Positions 55,385 to 64,000 are shown, counted from the stretch's first letter. The stretch is DNA of 64,000 bases from Solidesulfovibrio carbinoliphilus subsp. oakridgensis (GCF_000177215.2 NZ_CM001368.1:4038696-4102695); one strand, 5' to 3'. The notes: generated by a model from the sequence alone, not told the origin. Numbers and translations: made by a program.

Positions 55385-56689
55385 GGTATGAACCGGGTAC
55401 ATGATTGACAGAACGGACCGGGTACATGGTTGACACTTTTGGGCAGAGGAGGAAGCTCCAATGCCCTGGAAAAAGGTCAATCCGATGGAAGAACGCGCCC
55501 GGTTCATTGTGGAGTTGTCGCAGCGACGGGAATCATTTGCAGCCTTGTGCCGCAAGTATGGGATCAGTCGCGAAACGGGTTACAAGTGGCTGCGCCGCTA
55601 TCAGGCAGGGGAAGGGCTTGGGGAACGAAGCCGCGTTGCCCGGCATTGCCCGCACAAAACACCTGATGCAGTCGTCACGTTATTACTCGCATTGCGACAG
55701 GAGAATCCCTACTGGGGTCCCAAAAAGCTCGTCAGGCTTCTGCAAGATGTGCACGGCATAGAGTACCCACCGGCCAAAAGTACAGCCGGCGACATTTTGA
55801 AACGGCACGGATTGATCACCGCCACAAAAGCAAAGCGCCGTCAGTCAGGAGGCCGGTTGCGGCGAGAGGATCTCCGGCAGCCCAAACAGGCAAATGATGT
55901 TTGGAGTGCGGATTACAAGGGCTGGTTTCGCCTGGAGGACAGGAGCATTTGCCATCCTTTGACAATCAGTGACATCTTTAGCCGCTATGTCTTAGGGTGT
56001 TACGTCTTTCCTACGCAGACGCTTGAACGAACAAAAGAGGCGATGCGGCGGGTGTTTATGCGATACGGCCTGCCACGCGCCATCCGCGTGGACAATGGGA
56101 CTCCGTTTGGTTCGACCGGGATCGCAGGTTTGACCGGCTTAAGCGTCTGGTGGCTCCAGCTGGGTATTGTCGTGGACTTCATCGCGCCTGGAAAGCCCGA
56201 GCAAAATGGCTGCCACGAAAGAATGCATCGGACCTTGAAACTGGAAGCCACTATCCCGCCTTCGGCGAATCTGCGGGAGCAACAAGAACGATTGGAGTCC
56301 TGGCGGGAGCGATTTAATAGCCATCGTCCCCATGAAGCACTTGATCAGGCCACGCCGGCTTCAATCTACCGGCCTTCGTCCCGGCGGCTGCCTCGAAACG
56401 AACCATGCTTTGAGTATCCCTCCTCTTTCGAAAGTCGGACGGTTCGCCGGGATGGGATGTTCAACTGGGAAGGCAGGCAGATTTTTCTCGGCGAGGCATT
56501 TGCGAAATGTCGCATCGGCCTGACCAGAAATTATGATGATCGTTGGCTGGTTTATCTTGGAGAGCACCTGCTCGGCGGGTTTTGCCCCAAAGACCCCAAA
56601 CGGGTGGTTCCGGTTCGATCCCTGATCAGCTAAAAAGTGTCAGGGATGTACCCGGTCCAAACTGTCAACGATGTTCCCGGTTGCACACC
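55385..56689 (+). mobile_element. IS481-family insertion sequence
   Basis: The element is about 1.3 kb with imperfect inverted ends (GGTATGAACCGGG at left; GGTGTGCAACCGGG when the right end is reversed). Each end carries two copies of a 19-base site, consensus ACCGGGTACATGNTTGACA, 25 bases apart: 55392-55410 and 55417-55435 at left; 56638-56656 and 56663-56681 (reversed) at right. These are probably the transposase-binding sites. Its single gene is intact and its base composition is lower in GC than the neighbours. Confidence 0.88.
55461..56633 (+). CDS. IS481-type transposase
   Basis: The 390-residue transposase has an N-terminal helix-turn-helix (SFAALCRKYGISRETGYKWL), then an integrase-core domain with the DDE triad: D in VWSADYKGWF, D in IRVDNGTPFG and E in NGCHERMHRTLKLE. 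The gene is unbroken and has a good ribosome site (GGAGGAAG), so the element may still move. AT-richer codons mark it as foreign to its surroundings. Confidence 0.93.
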   Translation: MPWKKVNPMEERARFIVELSQRRESFAALCRKYGISRETGYKWLRRYQAGEGLGERSRVARHCPHKTPDAVVTLLLALRQENPYWGPKKLVRLLQDVHGIEYPPAKSTAGDILKRHGLITATKAKRRQSGGRLRREDLRQPKQANDVWSADYKGWFRLEDRSICHPLTISDIFSRYVLGCYVFPTQTLERTKEAMRRVFMRYGLPRAIRVDNGTPFGSTGIAGLTGLSVWWLQLGIVVDFIAPGKPEQNGCHERMHRTLKLEATIPPSANLREQQERLESWRERFNSHRPHEALDQATPASIYRPSSRRLPRNEPCFEYPSSFESRTVRRDGMFNWEGRQIFLGEAFAKCRIGLTRNYDDRWLVYLGEHLLGGFCPKDPKRVVPVRSLIS

Positions 56690-56721
56690 CCCCCGGCCCC
56701 CCCGAGCGGGGGAAAACAGGC

Positions 56722-56775
56722 GGGGGGGACCGGGGGGAATCATTCCCCCCGGCGGGGTTCGGGGCGGCGCCCCGA
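56722..56775 (-). repeat. Repeat unit R (headless), overlapping the EcsC stop
   Basis: On the minus strand: CGGGGC, GCC, GCCCC, GAA, CCCC, then GCC, G6, AATGATT, C6, GGT, C6. The TGA in its loop at 56742-56740 is the stop codon of the EcsC-family gene. Confidence 0.7.
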
Positions 56776-57417
56776 TGCTTCTTTCCCGGCGGCGGTCGCC
56801 GTCAACAGGACCATGGCCGCCTTGCCGATGCCGGCCGTGGTCGCCCCGTCGCAGGCCGCGCCGATGAGGCCGCCGACCACGGGCACGAGCCGGCCGCCGG
56901 CCCCGAGGACCCCACGCTCCCCGAGCCGGGCCAGCAGCCGGGACCCGACCAGCCGGTTCAGGCGGGCGGCCATTTGGGTCGAAAGCTCGGCCAGAAACCG
57001 TTCGGTTATTTTGACACCGAATTTCGCGCCGGCCGCCCCGGCCACCTCGGCCGCCTTGGAGCCGCACAGGCACAGGCCGCAGAGGGCCCGGACCCGGTTG
57101 TCGGACAGGTCGTGGCCGCAGACCAGCGCCATGGCCTGGACCATGCGCAGTTGGATGAAAAGCGTGCCGGCCAAGTTGGCCGGGAGTGTGGCCGGCAGCA
57201 GGGCCAGACCGCCGACGTTGGTGAGAAATCCGGCCGCCGCGGCCTGCCGCCGATGGCTTTTAAGGATGGCCGCCAGCCGCGTTTCCAGGGGCACGGACGG
57301 GTCCCTGTGCCGGCTGGCCAGTTTCTCGGCCGAGTCCTGGCCGGGCAGGCCCTTGGCCGCCCGGGTCCAGGCCCAGTCCAGGGCCCGCATGATGGTCGGA
57401 TGAGTCAGTGTGGCCAT
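56740..57417 (-). CDS. EcsC-family protein
   Basis: The 225-residue protein resembles EcsC (FLTNVGGLALLPATLPANLAG and FIQLRMVQAMALV), with Gly/Ala-rich stretches that may insert in or touch the membrane. Function in the family is poorly known. The last dozen codons (SGRRPEPRRGE) are made by repeat unit R, whose loop supplies the stop, so the original C-terminus was probably replaced. Confidence 0.75.
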   Translation of the reverse strand: MATLTHPTIMRALDWAWTRAAKGLPGQDSAEKLASRHRDPSVPLETRLAAILKSHRRQAAAAGFLTNVGGLALLPATLPANLAGTLFIQLRMVQAMALVCGHDLSDNRVRALCGLCLCGSKAAEVAGAAGAKFGVKITERFLAELSTQMAARLNRLVGSRLLARLGERGVLGAGGRLVPVVGGLIGAACDGATTAGIGKAAMVLLTATAAGKEASGRRPEPRRGE

Positions 57418-57512
57418 GGGCCTCCCGCCTTGTCGGCGTTGTTCGTGTGTGCTGCCCGGAAGCTAAGGCCGAAACGGGGCGCGGCAAGGGGACGCTTCGC
57501 TGGTTGTGTCTT

Positions 57513-59021
57513 TCAGAGGGTGCACTGGTCGAGGAGCAGCGCCAGCCGGTGCTCGTAGCGGTGTTCGGCCGCCATGAGCCGCCGCCAGCCGGCCGCGATG
57601 TCCGCCCGGCGGCCGGGGTCGGCCAGGAGTGTCCTGGCCAGGGACGCGGCCCCGGCCGGGGTGGCGTAGGTGACCGGGGCCGTCAGCCGGGCCGGAAAAA
57701 GGGGCAGGCCGGGCGTGGCGTCGGTGAGAAGGCATCCCCCGGCCGCCCAGACGTCGAAGTGGCGCTGGGTCAGGCCGCCTGGCAAAAGAAGGCTCGTCAC
57801 GTTGGCCACGAGCCCGGCCCCGGCGTAAAGGCCGGCCAAGGGCCCGTAGTAGTCGATCGGGCCGTGAAGGGTGGCGCTTTCGGGTAAAAGGCCCTGCCAG
57901 CCCGGGTCGCCGTAGACGGACAGCGGCACGGCCCCGGCCAGGGCGGCAAGGACCCCGGCCCGAAGGAACAGGCTGGCCGTTTCGGCCCCCAGCCCGGCCG
58001 TGCGCCCGGCCTTGCCCGGCCAAAGGGGCGCGTCCCCGAGGCGCGCGCGCCACCAGAAAAAGTCCGGCCGGCCCCCGGCCGCGACCAGCGACCGCGCCGT
58101 GGCCAGAAGGGCCTCCGGCACCCGGCAGCCGGCGAAAAACTGGTCGCGCCCGGCAAAGGCGCTGCGGCCGACGAAGACCGTCCGGTTGGCCAGCCCCGGC
58201 TCCGGCCGGGCCGTGAAGAAATGGTCCGCGGCGGCCAGGGGCAGGTGGACGGCGGACTGGGCGCCAAGGCTTCGCAGCGGGGCCAGGAAGGCCCCGTCCG
58301 TGACGAAGAGCCGGGCCTTTTTCCAAAACGCGCCGCGAAAACGGCCGAGCACGTGGAACGGGTTGTCCACGAACCAGACGGCCACCGGCACCCCGGCCTC
58401 GGCCAGCAGGGAAAAAAGCAGGCCGTCGTCGTCCAGGCCCGCGCCGTTTACGCAAAGAAAGAGGGACGGCTTGCCGGCGGCAAGCATCCGGGCCACGGCC
58501 GGGCCCGAGGCCTCGGCCGGGATGTCCGTGACGGGCCGGCCGAGGGCGGCCAGGGCCCGGGCGATTTCCGGCTCCAGGAGCCCGCCCTGGCGCCGGGCCA
58601 GGAGCACGGCCGGGGTCGTTTCGGCCTTCTCCGGCCGGGGCAGGAGGGCGAGCTGGGCCCTGGCCCAGATCGACCCCCAGAAGCTCGGGAAAAGGCGCGT
58701 GTTCTGGCGGTAGAGGTAAAACGTGGACCGGGCCGCCCGCGCGGGCGAAAGCGCCTCCGGTTCCAGGCGTTCCCAATCGGCCGGGACGGCTTGGGCCCAC
58801 GGCGGCGGCATGGCCGCGGCAAAGGCCGGGCATTCCAAAAAGGCCGCCGGCCGGCCGCCGGCCAGTCCGACCGCCACGGCCGGGTCCGGGCCGAGGCCGA
58901 GAAAGACCGGCTCGGGGCCGCGGCCAAAGGACGCAAAGGTTTCCGGACCCACGCCCAGGGCGCGTGGGGAGCCGGTTTCGTCGACAACGGTTGTCCGCTG
59001 CGGGCGCTCGCCAGAGGGCAT
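57513..59021 (-). CDS. CgeB/DUF3880-type glycosyltransferase
   Basis: The 502-residue protein has a GT-B type C-terminal half with FDVWAAGGCLLTDATPGLPL, the conserved nucleotide-sugar-binding region of the CgeB-like family, and a DUF3880-type N-terminal half (VAVWFVDNPFHVLGRF). It should transfer a sugar, perhaps to flagellin or a cell-surface chain; nothing in the sequence sets the acceptor. It has no membrane segment. Confidence 0.75.
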   Translation of the reverse strand: MPSGERPQRTTVVDETGSPRALGVGPETFASFGRGPEPVFLGLGPDPAVAVGLAGGRPAAFLECPAFAAAMPPPWAQAVPADWERLEPEALSPARAARSTFYLYRQNTRLFPSFWGSIWARAQLALLPRPEKAETTPAVLLARRQGGLLEPEIARALAALGRPVTDIPAEASGPAVARMLAAGKPSLFLCVNGAGLDDDGLLFSLLAEAGVPVAVWFVDNPFHVLGRFRGAFWKKARLFVTDGAFLAPLRSLGAQSAVHLPLAAADHFFTARPEPGLANRTVFVGRSAFAGRDQFFAGCRVPEALLATARSLVAAGGRPDFFWWRARLGDAPLWPGKAGRTAGLGAETASLFLRAGVLAALAGAVPLSVYGDPGWQGLLPESATLHGPIDYYGPLAGLYAGAGLVANVTSLLLPGGLTQRHFDVWAAGGCLLTDATPGLPLFPARLTAPVTYATPAGAASLARTLLADPGRRADIAAGWRRLMAAEHRYEHRLALLLDQCTL

Positions 59022-59075
59022 AGGGCGTCTTTTCCTTGAAACCTGTCTCAGTTAACGGTATCGGGGGCAGCCGCC

Positions 59076-59681
59076 ATGAAAATCTATCGCGACCACTATT
59101 TCAACAAGGCCAAGCTGGAGAACTATCCGGCCCGTTCGGTCTATAAGCTCCAGGAGATCGAAAAACAATCGCGCCTCCTGGTTCCGGGCGCCAAGGTGCT
59201 CGATCTCGGGGCCTGCCCGGGTTCGTGGACCCTTTTTACGGCCAAACGGATCGGCCCCCAGGGCCGGGTGCTGGCCATCGACCTCAATCCGGCCGGCACG
59301 GAGTTTCCGGACAACGTCACCTACCTGCTCGGCGACATGCTCGACCCGGGTCCCGACATCCTGGAAGCCTTTGCCGCCTTCGGCCCCTTTGACGTGGTCA
59401 TAAGCGACATGGCCCCCCAGACCACGGGGATCAAGTTCACGGACCAGTGCCGGTCCCTGGAGCTGTGCGAGGCCGCCCTGTCCGTGGCCAGGGAGCGGCT
59501 GAGGCCCGGCGGCGGGTTTGTGGTCAAGATCTTTCAGGGCCCGGACGCTCCGGCCTACCTGAAAGGGCTTCGGGAGTTCTTTCAAAAGGTCCGGGTGGCC
59601 AAGCCCCAGAGTTCGCGGGCCGAGAGCAAGGAAATTTTCTACGTGGCCACGGGATTTACCGGCGCGGTCGCGTCTGGCTGA
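59076..59681 (+). CDS. rlmE: 23S rRNA 2'-O-methyltransferase RlmE
   Basis: RlmE (FtsJ) methylates U2552 in the 23S rRNA A-loop. The 201-residue SAM enzyme shows the K-D-K-E catalytic set: Lys in RSVYKLQEI, Asp in VVISDMAP, Lys in FVVKIFQG and Glu in RAESKEIFYVA. LDLGACPGSWT binds SAM. It starts at ATG 59076, divergent from the glycosyltransferase gene with 54 bases between. Confidence 0.95.
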   Translation: MKIYRDHYFNKAKLENYPARSVYKLQEIEKQSRLLVPGAKVLDLGACPGSWTLFTAKRIGPQGRVLAIDLNPAGTEFPDNVTYLLGDMLDPGPDILEAFAAFGPFDVVISDMAPQTTGIKFTDQCRSLELCEAALSVARERLRPGGGFVVKIFQGPDAPAYLKGLREFFQKVRVAKPQSSRAESKEIFYVATGFTGAVASG

Positions 59682-59699
59682 CGGAAGATTGTCGTATTG

Positions 59700-59888
59700 A
59701 AGCCTCCGGCGGCCAAAGGGCTTGGCCCTTTGGAAACCCGGGACGGTATATCCGGATGCCGACTGCCTGTCCGGATGCTCTCGTTTGGGGGGCCGCCTCT
59801 GCCCGGCCGGCTTTGCGGCCGGGCAGAGGCGGCCCCCGGGACGGGAGGGTCCGGGAGGGGGTGACCCCCTCCCGGCCGCCGGAGGCAT
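59700..59888. repeat. Repeat units S and T enclosing a long hairpin
   Basis: Unit S (59700-59739) has head GCCTCCGGCGGCC then AAAGGGC, TT, GGCCCTTT, GGAAACCC; its echo does not match the arm, unlike the other units. Unit T (59843-59888), inverted, has GGGAGGGGGT/CA/CCCCCTCCC with echo CCCTCCC. Between them is a perfect 22-base stem (59788-59809 with 59816-59837, loop GCTTTG) with no T-run. The set fills the rlmE-yebC gap. Confidence 0.85.
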
Positions 59889-59942
59889 CTTCACTCCCAT
59901 AAACATTTCGGGCGAACGCCCGTGGACATCCCAGGAGGAGCA

Positions 59943-60680
59943 ATGGCCGGACACAGCAAATGGCATAACATCCAGGCCCGCAAGTCGGTCCAGGACGCCA
60001 AGAAGAGCAAGTTTTTCACCAAGGTGACCAAGGAGCTGATGCTCGCCACCAAGGCCGGCGGGGCCGACACGGCGCTCAACAACCGCCTCAAAACCGCCAT
60101 TGCCGCGGCCAAGGCCGTGAACCTGCCCAAGGACAAGATCGAGCAGGCCATCAAGAAGGGCACGGGCGAGATCGCCGGCGAGAACTTCGACGAGGTCATG
60201 TACGAAGGCTACGGCCCGGGCGGCGTGGCCATCCTGGTCGAGGCGGCCACCGACAACCGCAACCGGACCGTGGCCGAGGTGCGCCACATCCTGGCCAAGG
60301 GCGGCGGGGCCATGGGCGAGGCCGGCTGCGTGGGCTGGATGTTCGCCAAAAAGGGCGTCTTCTCCTTCCCCAAGGCCACCTTCACCGAGGACCAGCTCAT
60401 GGAAGTGGGCCTCGAGCACGGGGTCGAGGAGATCGCGGACGAGGGCGACGTCTGGGAAGTCCACTGCGCACCCGAAGACTTCGATGCCCTGAGCCGGGCC
60501 TTCGAGGCGGCGGGCATGGTGTCCGACGATGCCGAAGTGGCCATGATGCCGGCCAACACCGTGGCCCTGGACGTGGAAAACGGCCAGAAGCTCCTGAAGC
60601 TCATCGACGCCCTGGAAGACAACGAAGACGTGCAGAAAGTCCACACCAACGGCGACCTGCCCGACGAACTGTTGGGGTAG
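59943..60680 (+). CDS. YebC/PmpR-family regulatory or translation factor
   Basis: The 245-residue protein starts MAGHSKWHNIQARKSVQDAK, the YebC signature, and keeps the acidic domain (EVMYEGYGPGGVAILVEA) through to DVQKVHTNGDLPDEL. Members act as transcription regulators or as translation factors easing ribosome stalls. It sits upstream of ruvC, a frequent arrangement. ATG at 59943 follows AGGAGGAG. Confidence 0.93.
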   Translation: MAGHSKWHNIQARKSVQDAKKSKFFTKVTKELMLATKAGGADTALNNRLKTAIAAAKAVNLPKDKIEQAIKKGTGEIAGENFDEVMYEGYGPGGVAILVEAATDNRNRTVAEVRHILAKGGGAMGEAGCVGWMFAKKGVFSFPKATFTEDQLMEVGLEHGVEEIADEGDVWEVHCAPEDFDALSRAFEAAGMVSDDAEVAMMPANTVALDVENGQKLLKLIDALEDNEDVQKVHTNGDLPDELLG

Positions 60681-60696
60681 GGCGGCGCTGTCAGAC

Positions 60697-60785
60697 TCCT
60701 CCGGCGGCCGGGGCTCCGCCCCGGACCCCGCTGGGGCGCCGCCCCAGGCCCCGCCGGGGGGGGCATCCCCCCCCCGGACCCCCCT
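60697..60785 (+). repeat. Repeat unit U, three modules in tandem
   Basis: Head CCTCCGGCGGCC, then GGGGC/TCC/GCCCC with GGA, CCCC; GGGGC/GCC/GCCCC with AGG, CCCC; and a G7/CAT/C8 module with GGA, C6. It is the best example of modules joined in series. It lies in the yebC-ruvC gap. Confidence 0.82.
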
Positions 60786-60901
60786 GGGTGGGGGCGTTGG
60801 CGGCAGTTGCGCCGTTTCTCCCTTGTGTTGTTCTCTTGGCCGATTGCGGGTAGGAAGGGCGGCAGGCAGGACATAGCCTCCTGCCGAGGCTGTTTGTCGA
60901 C

Positions 60902-61411
60902 ATGGAATCTTCCCAGGAAATGATGGTGCTCGGACTCGATCCCGGATCGCGGGTGACGGGCTATGGCGTTGTGCGCGAGCGATCGGGCGTGTTGGAACTC
61001 GTGGCTGCCGGCGTCGTGCGCACCGGGTCTGAAAACGATTTTCCCACCCGGCTTGGAGTGATATATACGGCCGTGGCCGAGTTGATCGGCCGGCTTGCCC
61101 CGATCGAGGCGGCGGTGGAGAACGTGTTCGTCTCGAAAAACGCCGGCACGGCCCTCAAACTCGGCCAGGCCCGGGGCGCGGCCCTGGCCGCCTGCGCCGT
61201 GGCCGGGCTGCCGGTCTTCTCCTACGAGCCGACCATCATTAAAAAGAGCCTGGTCGGCACGGGCCGGGCCGAAAAATCGCAGGTGGCCTTCATGGTCGGG
61301 CGGGTGCTTTCCTGCCGGGAAACGTTCGCCCTCGATGCGACCGACGCCCTGGCCGCGGCCGTGTGCCATCTGAACCAGCGGCGGCTTCGCCGCCTGTGCG
61401 GGACGCAATGA
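60902..61411 (+). CDS. ruvC: Holliday junction endonuclease RuvC
   Basis: RuvC cuts Holliday junctions. The 169-residue RNase H-fold enzyme shows the first catalytic Asp in LGLDPGSRVTGYG, Glu in AAVENVFVSKNAGTALK and late acidic residues in DATDALAAAVCH. It starts at ATG 60902; ruvA overlaps its stop by 4 bases. Confidence 0.95.
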   Translation: MESSQEMMVLGLDPGSRVTGYGVVRERSGVLELVAAGVVRTGSENDFPTRLGVIYTAVAELIGRLAPIEAAVENVFVSKNAGTALKLGQARGAALAACAVAGLPVFSYEPTIIKKSLVGTGRAEKSQVAFMVGRVLSCRETFALDATDALAAAVCHLNQRRLRRLCGTQ

Positions 61412-62013
61412 TCGGATATGTGGAAGGACGGGTCCTGGCCCGGCGCGAACGGTGGGCCATTGTCCTGACCCCGGGCGGCGTCGGCTACGAGCTCGAACTG
61501 CCGGATCCCGTGGCCGCGGCCCTGCCGCCCCAGGGCGGGCAGGTTTGCCTGTTTGTCCACACCGTGGTCCGCGAGGACGCCCTCGAACTCTTCGGCTTCG
61601 CAACGCTTGACGACCGCGAGACCTTCCGCACGCTCATCGGCATCACCAAGCTCGGCCCGCGCACGGCGCTGGCCATCCTGTCGCGCTTCACCACCGAGGA
61701 CCTGCTGCGGATCGTGGCCACCGGCGACGCCGACGCCCTCGTCCGGGTGCCGGGCATCGGCAAGAAAAGCGCCCAGCGGATTTTCATCGAACTGACCTAC
61801 AAGCTCGAGGGCAAAGGCCCCGTCTCCGCCGGCCCCCATCCGGCCATCGGCGGCGGGGTCCTGGCCGACGTCATCGCCGGCCTCACCAACCTCGGCTATC
61901 CCGACGCCGACGCCTCGCGGGTGGCCGGGGCCGTGCTCGAGGCCGAACCCGACCTGGACGTGGCCCAAGCCCTCAGGCAGGCGCTCAAGCGCCTGGCCTC
62001 CGAGAAGTCATGA
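61408..62013 (+). CDS. ruvA: Holliday junction branch migration protein RuvA
   Basis: RuvA binds the junction and loads RuvB. The 201-residue protein has an OB fold ([16 protein letters not shown]), two helix-hairpin-helix motifs ([26 protein letters not shown]) and a C-terminal RuvB-binding helix bundle. ATG at 61408 overlaps ruvC; ruvB overlaps its own stop. Confidence 0.95.
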   Translation: MIGYVEGRVLARRERWAIVLTPGGVGYELELPDPVAAALPPQGGQVCLFVHTVVREDALELFGFATLDDRETFRTLIGITKLGPRTALAILSRFTTEDLLRIVATGDADALVRVPGIGKKSAQRIFIELTYKLEGKGPVSAGPHPAIGGGVLADVIAGLTNLGYPDADASRVAGAVLEAEPDLDVAQALRQALKRLASEKS

Positions 62014-63017
62014 CCAGCGATTTCGACACCTGCGGACTGCCGGACGGAAGCGCCGGCCCGGCTTCCCCGGAAGACACCATCCGGCCCTCGAAGCTGGACG
62101 AATTCATCGGCCAGGACGAGCTGCGGGCCAACCTGCGCGTCTTTTTGCGCGCGGCCATGGAGCAGGGCCGTGCCCTGGACCACAGCCTCCTCTACGGCCC
62201 GCCGGGCCTCGGCAAGACCACGCTGGCCCAGATCATGGCTTCGGAGCTCGGCGTCAATCTGGTGACCACCACCGGCCCGGTCCTTGAGCGCTGTGGCGAC
62301 CTGGCCGCCATCGTGACGAACCTGCGCCGGGGCGACATCCTCTTTATCGACGAGATCCACCGCATGCCCCCGGCCGTGGAAGAGATCCTCTATCCAGCCA
62401 TGGAGGATTACAAGCTCGACCTCATCATCGGCCAGGGGCCCGGGGCACGCACGGTCCGCATCGACCTCGAACCCTTCACCCTGGTCGGGGCCACGACCCG
62501 CCTCGGGCTTCTGACCTCGCCCCTTCGCGATCGGTTCGGCGTCATCTTCCGCCTGGAATTCTACAACCCCGACGAACTGGCCCGCATCGTCACCCGGGCC
62601 GCCGCCATCCTCGGCATCGGCGTCACCCCGGCCGGGGCCCGGGTGGTCGGGGAGCGGTCGCGGGGCACGCCGCGCATCGCCAACAGGCTCCTTCGCCGGC
62701 TGCGCGACTTCGCGGTGGTGGCCGGGGCCGCCACCCTGGACGAGGGACTGGCCAAGGAGGCCCTGGCCCGCCTGGACGTGGACCCGCAGGGCCTCGACCA
62801 GATGGACCGCAAAATCCTCGAAGTCCTGATCGGCCACTACGAGGGCGGCCCGGTCGGGGTCAAGACCCTGGCCGTGGCCATCAGCGAAGAGGTCCGGACC
62901 CTGGAGGAGATCTACGAACCGTATCTCATCCAGTGCGGGCTCATAAAACGCACCCCGCGCGGCCGGGTGGCCACGGCCAAGGCCTACGCGCACATCAAAA
63001 AACGGATGCTCGACTGA
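62010..63017 (+). CDS. ruvB: Holliday junction branch migration ATPase RuvB
   Basis: The 335-residue AAA+ motor has Walker [10 protein letters not shown], Walker [10 protein letters not shown], an arginine finger region ([13 protein letters not shown]) and a C-terminal winged helix ([18 protein letters not shown]). It drives branch migration with RuvA. It is translationally coupled to ruvA and shares one base with thyX. Confidence 0.96.
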   Translation: MTSDFDTCGLPDGSAGPASPEDTIRPSKLDEFIGQDELRANLRVFLRAAMEQGRALDHSLLYGPPGLGKTTLAQIMASELGVNLVTTTGPVLERCGDLAAIVTNLRRGDILFIDEIHRMPPAVEEILYPAMEDYKLDLIIGQGPGARTVRIDLEPFTLVGATTRLGLLTSPLRDRFGVIFRLEFYNPDELARIVTRAAAILGIGVTPAGARVVGERSRGTPRIANRLLRRLRDFAVVAGAATLDEGLAKEALARLDVDPQGLDQMDRKILEVLIGHYEGGPVGVKTLAVAISEEVRTLEEIYEPYLIQCGLIKRTPRGRVATAKAYAHIKKRMLD

Positions 63018-63763
63018 TGCCCCAGACCACCCTTGCCGTGACCCTTCTGGCCCACACCCCGGACGCCCTGTCCCTCATCTATGCCGCCTTTCGCCAATGT
63101 TACCATCCGGGGTATGTGGCGGACATGTGGCCGAGGCTGCTTTCCGGCGACATTCCCGGGGACAGGCAGGCCGAGTTCGTCTCGCGCATCCTGGCTTCGG
63201 GCCACGAGTCGCCCATCGAACACGTGTCCTTCACCTTTGCCGTGGCCGGCGTGTCCCGTGCCCTGTCCCACCAGCTGGTGCGCCACCGCATCGCGAGCTA
63301 TTCCCAGCAGTCCCAGCGCTACGTGGACGCGGCCTCCTTCGACTACGTCCTGCCGCCGGCCGTGGCCGCCATTCCCGAGGCCAAGGCCCGGTTCGAGGCG
63401 GCCATGGAGCAGGCCGGGGCGGCCTACGCCGAGCTCCAGGAGATCCTCGGCCGCCACGGCCGGGCCGGCAAGGCCAACGAGGACGCCCGGTTCGTGTTGC
63501 CAAACGCCTGCGAGACCAAGGTGGTCGTGACCATGAACTGCCGGTCGCTTTTGCACTTTTTCGAACTGCGCTGCTGCACCCGGGCCCAGTGGGAGATCCG
63601 GGCCATGGCCCTGGCCATGCTGGGACTTTGCCGGGAGGCGCTGCCGGTCATTTTCGGCGGCGCCGGGGCGCGTTGCGAACGATTGGGCTATTGTCCCGAA
63701 GATGAACGGTTTACCTGCGGCCGCTACCCGCGCCGCTTCGAAAATCCGCAAATTCCCGCATAA
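63017..63763 (+). CDS. thyX: FAD-dependent thymidylate synthase ThyX
   Basis: ThyX makes dTMP from dUMP using FAD and methylene-THF, independent of ThyA. The 248-residue protein has the signature RHR-x7-S (R89-H90-R91 and S99) in RHRIASYSQQSQRY. The C-terminal CCTRAQWEIRAMA is also conserved. ATG at 63017 overlaps the ruvB stop by one base. Confidence 0.95.
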   Translation: MPQTTLAVTLLAHTPDALSLIYAAFRQCYHPGYVADMWPRLLSGDIPGDRQAEFVSRILASGHESPIEHVSFTFAVAGVSRALSHQLVRHRIASYSQQSQRYVDAASFDYVLPPAVAAIPEAKARFEAAMEQAGAAYAELQEILGRHGRAGKANEDARFVLPNACETKVVVTMNCRSLLHFFELRCCTRAQWEIRAMALAMLGLCREALPVIFGGAGARCERLGYCPEDERFTCGRYPRRFENPQIPA

Positions 63764-63797
63764 ATCCAGAATTCCGACTTTTTTGTGCAGATTTTTG

Positions 63798-63824
63798 GCC
63801 CGCTGTTTCGACGGCGGGCTTTTT
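63798..63824 (+). terminator. Intrinsic terminator after thyX
   Basis: GCCCGC (63798-63803) pairs with GCGGGC (63814-63819) around a 10-base loop, followed by TTTTTG. The remaining 176 bases (63825-64000) show no supportable gene. Confidence 0.8.
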
Positions 63825-64000
63825 GTTTTGGCCATTTCCACCAGCTGCCCAATACCGCTACGCGCATTTGATTAATGAAATGAGGTGATTGTTCTTCCTT
63901 TGTGCAAGTCGGCCGTGCCAGGGCCTTGGGACGCCAAGGCAGGGGCCGAGCGGGTTTTCCCTGTGGTCAACCAAAAAGTTGCCGGTTGGAACACGAAAAA

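Overview
The window is GC-rich (roughly two thirds G+C by eye), densely coded bacterial chromosome. Short same-strand operons carry strong GGAGG-type ribosome sites. The gene set suggests a Desulfovibrio-type deltaproteobacterium (Desulfovibrionaceae, perhaps the Solidesulfovibrio/D. magneticus side). This includes a TauE/SafE permease with a private membrane partner, motA-motB behind a cyclic-nucleotide/FliG-like protein, cbpA-cbpM-clpB, a cysteine synthase fused to a CysRS-like domain, ThyX, a Maf-type flagellin glycosylation protein and several sigma-54 promoters. The species is an inference from gene content. No rRNA, tRNA, CRISPR array or prophage was seen.

Layout. 1-2.6 kb: minus-strand genes (a truncated unknown, a serine beta-lactamase-fold protein, a TudS/DUF1722 protein). 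2.7-9.8 kb: a plus-strand run of HAD phosphatase, psd, pssA, then leuA-leuC-leuD-leuB, with palindromic repeats between leuC, leuD and leuB. 9.9-15.6 kb: ABC-F ATPase, mutT-like NUDIX, metF, asd and a class IV aminotransferase. 15.8-27.9 kb: signalling block. It has a chemoreceptor with a sigma-54 promoter, a histidine kinase with an NtrC-type regulator, then a second sigma-54 promoter before a receiver protein, the TauE permease and its partner. An HD phosphohydrolase and a receiver-TPR protein follow. 28.2-31.2 kb: minus-strand flagellar stator operon (cNMP/FliG-like protein, motA, motB). 31.4-35 kb: pyrK-pyrD and amt-PII. 35-41.8 kb: Sel1 protein, AI-2E-type permease, DUF2905, an aminotransferase, an amino-acid ABC importer and an Smr protein. 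41.9-48 kb: cbpA-cbpM-clpB, then a TPP riboswitch with thiM-thiE. 48-53 kb: Maf protein with a divergent sigma-54 promoter, the CysK-CysRS fusion and an NlpC/P60-like protein. 53-57.4 kb: accessory region with a lower-GC unknown gene, a small unknown, a PilZ protein, an IrrE-like protein, an IS481-type insertion sequence and an EcsC-family protein. 57.5-64 kb: CgeB-like glycosyltransferase, rlmE, yebC family, ruvC-ruvA-ruvB and thyX.

The most striking non-coding signal is a family of about 21 intergenic palindromic repeat units. A fixed head (GCCTCCGGCGGCC) is followed by modules of the form stem, loop, stem complement, GGA, and then an echo of the stem complement. The arm sequence differs between copies, but all three parts change together. 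Copies often lie as inverted pairs with heads outward, sometimes enclosing a strong terminator hairpin. One nearly identical cassette occurs at two unrelated loci, and the IS481 element has landed inside one unit. Other points worth attention are the cNMP/FliG/MotAB operon, the CysK fusion whose CysRS part has lost its catalytic motifs, and three sigma-54 promoters with exact GG-N10-GC geometry.
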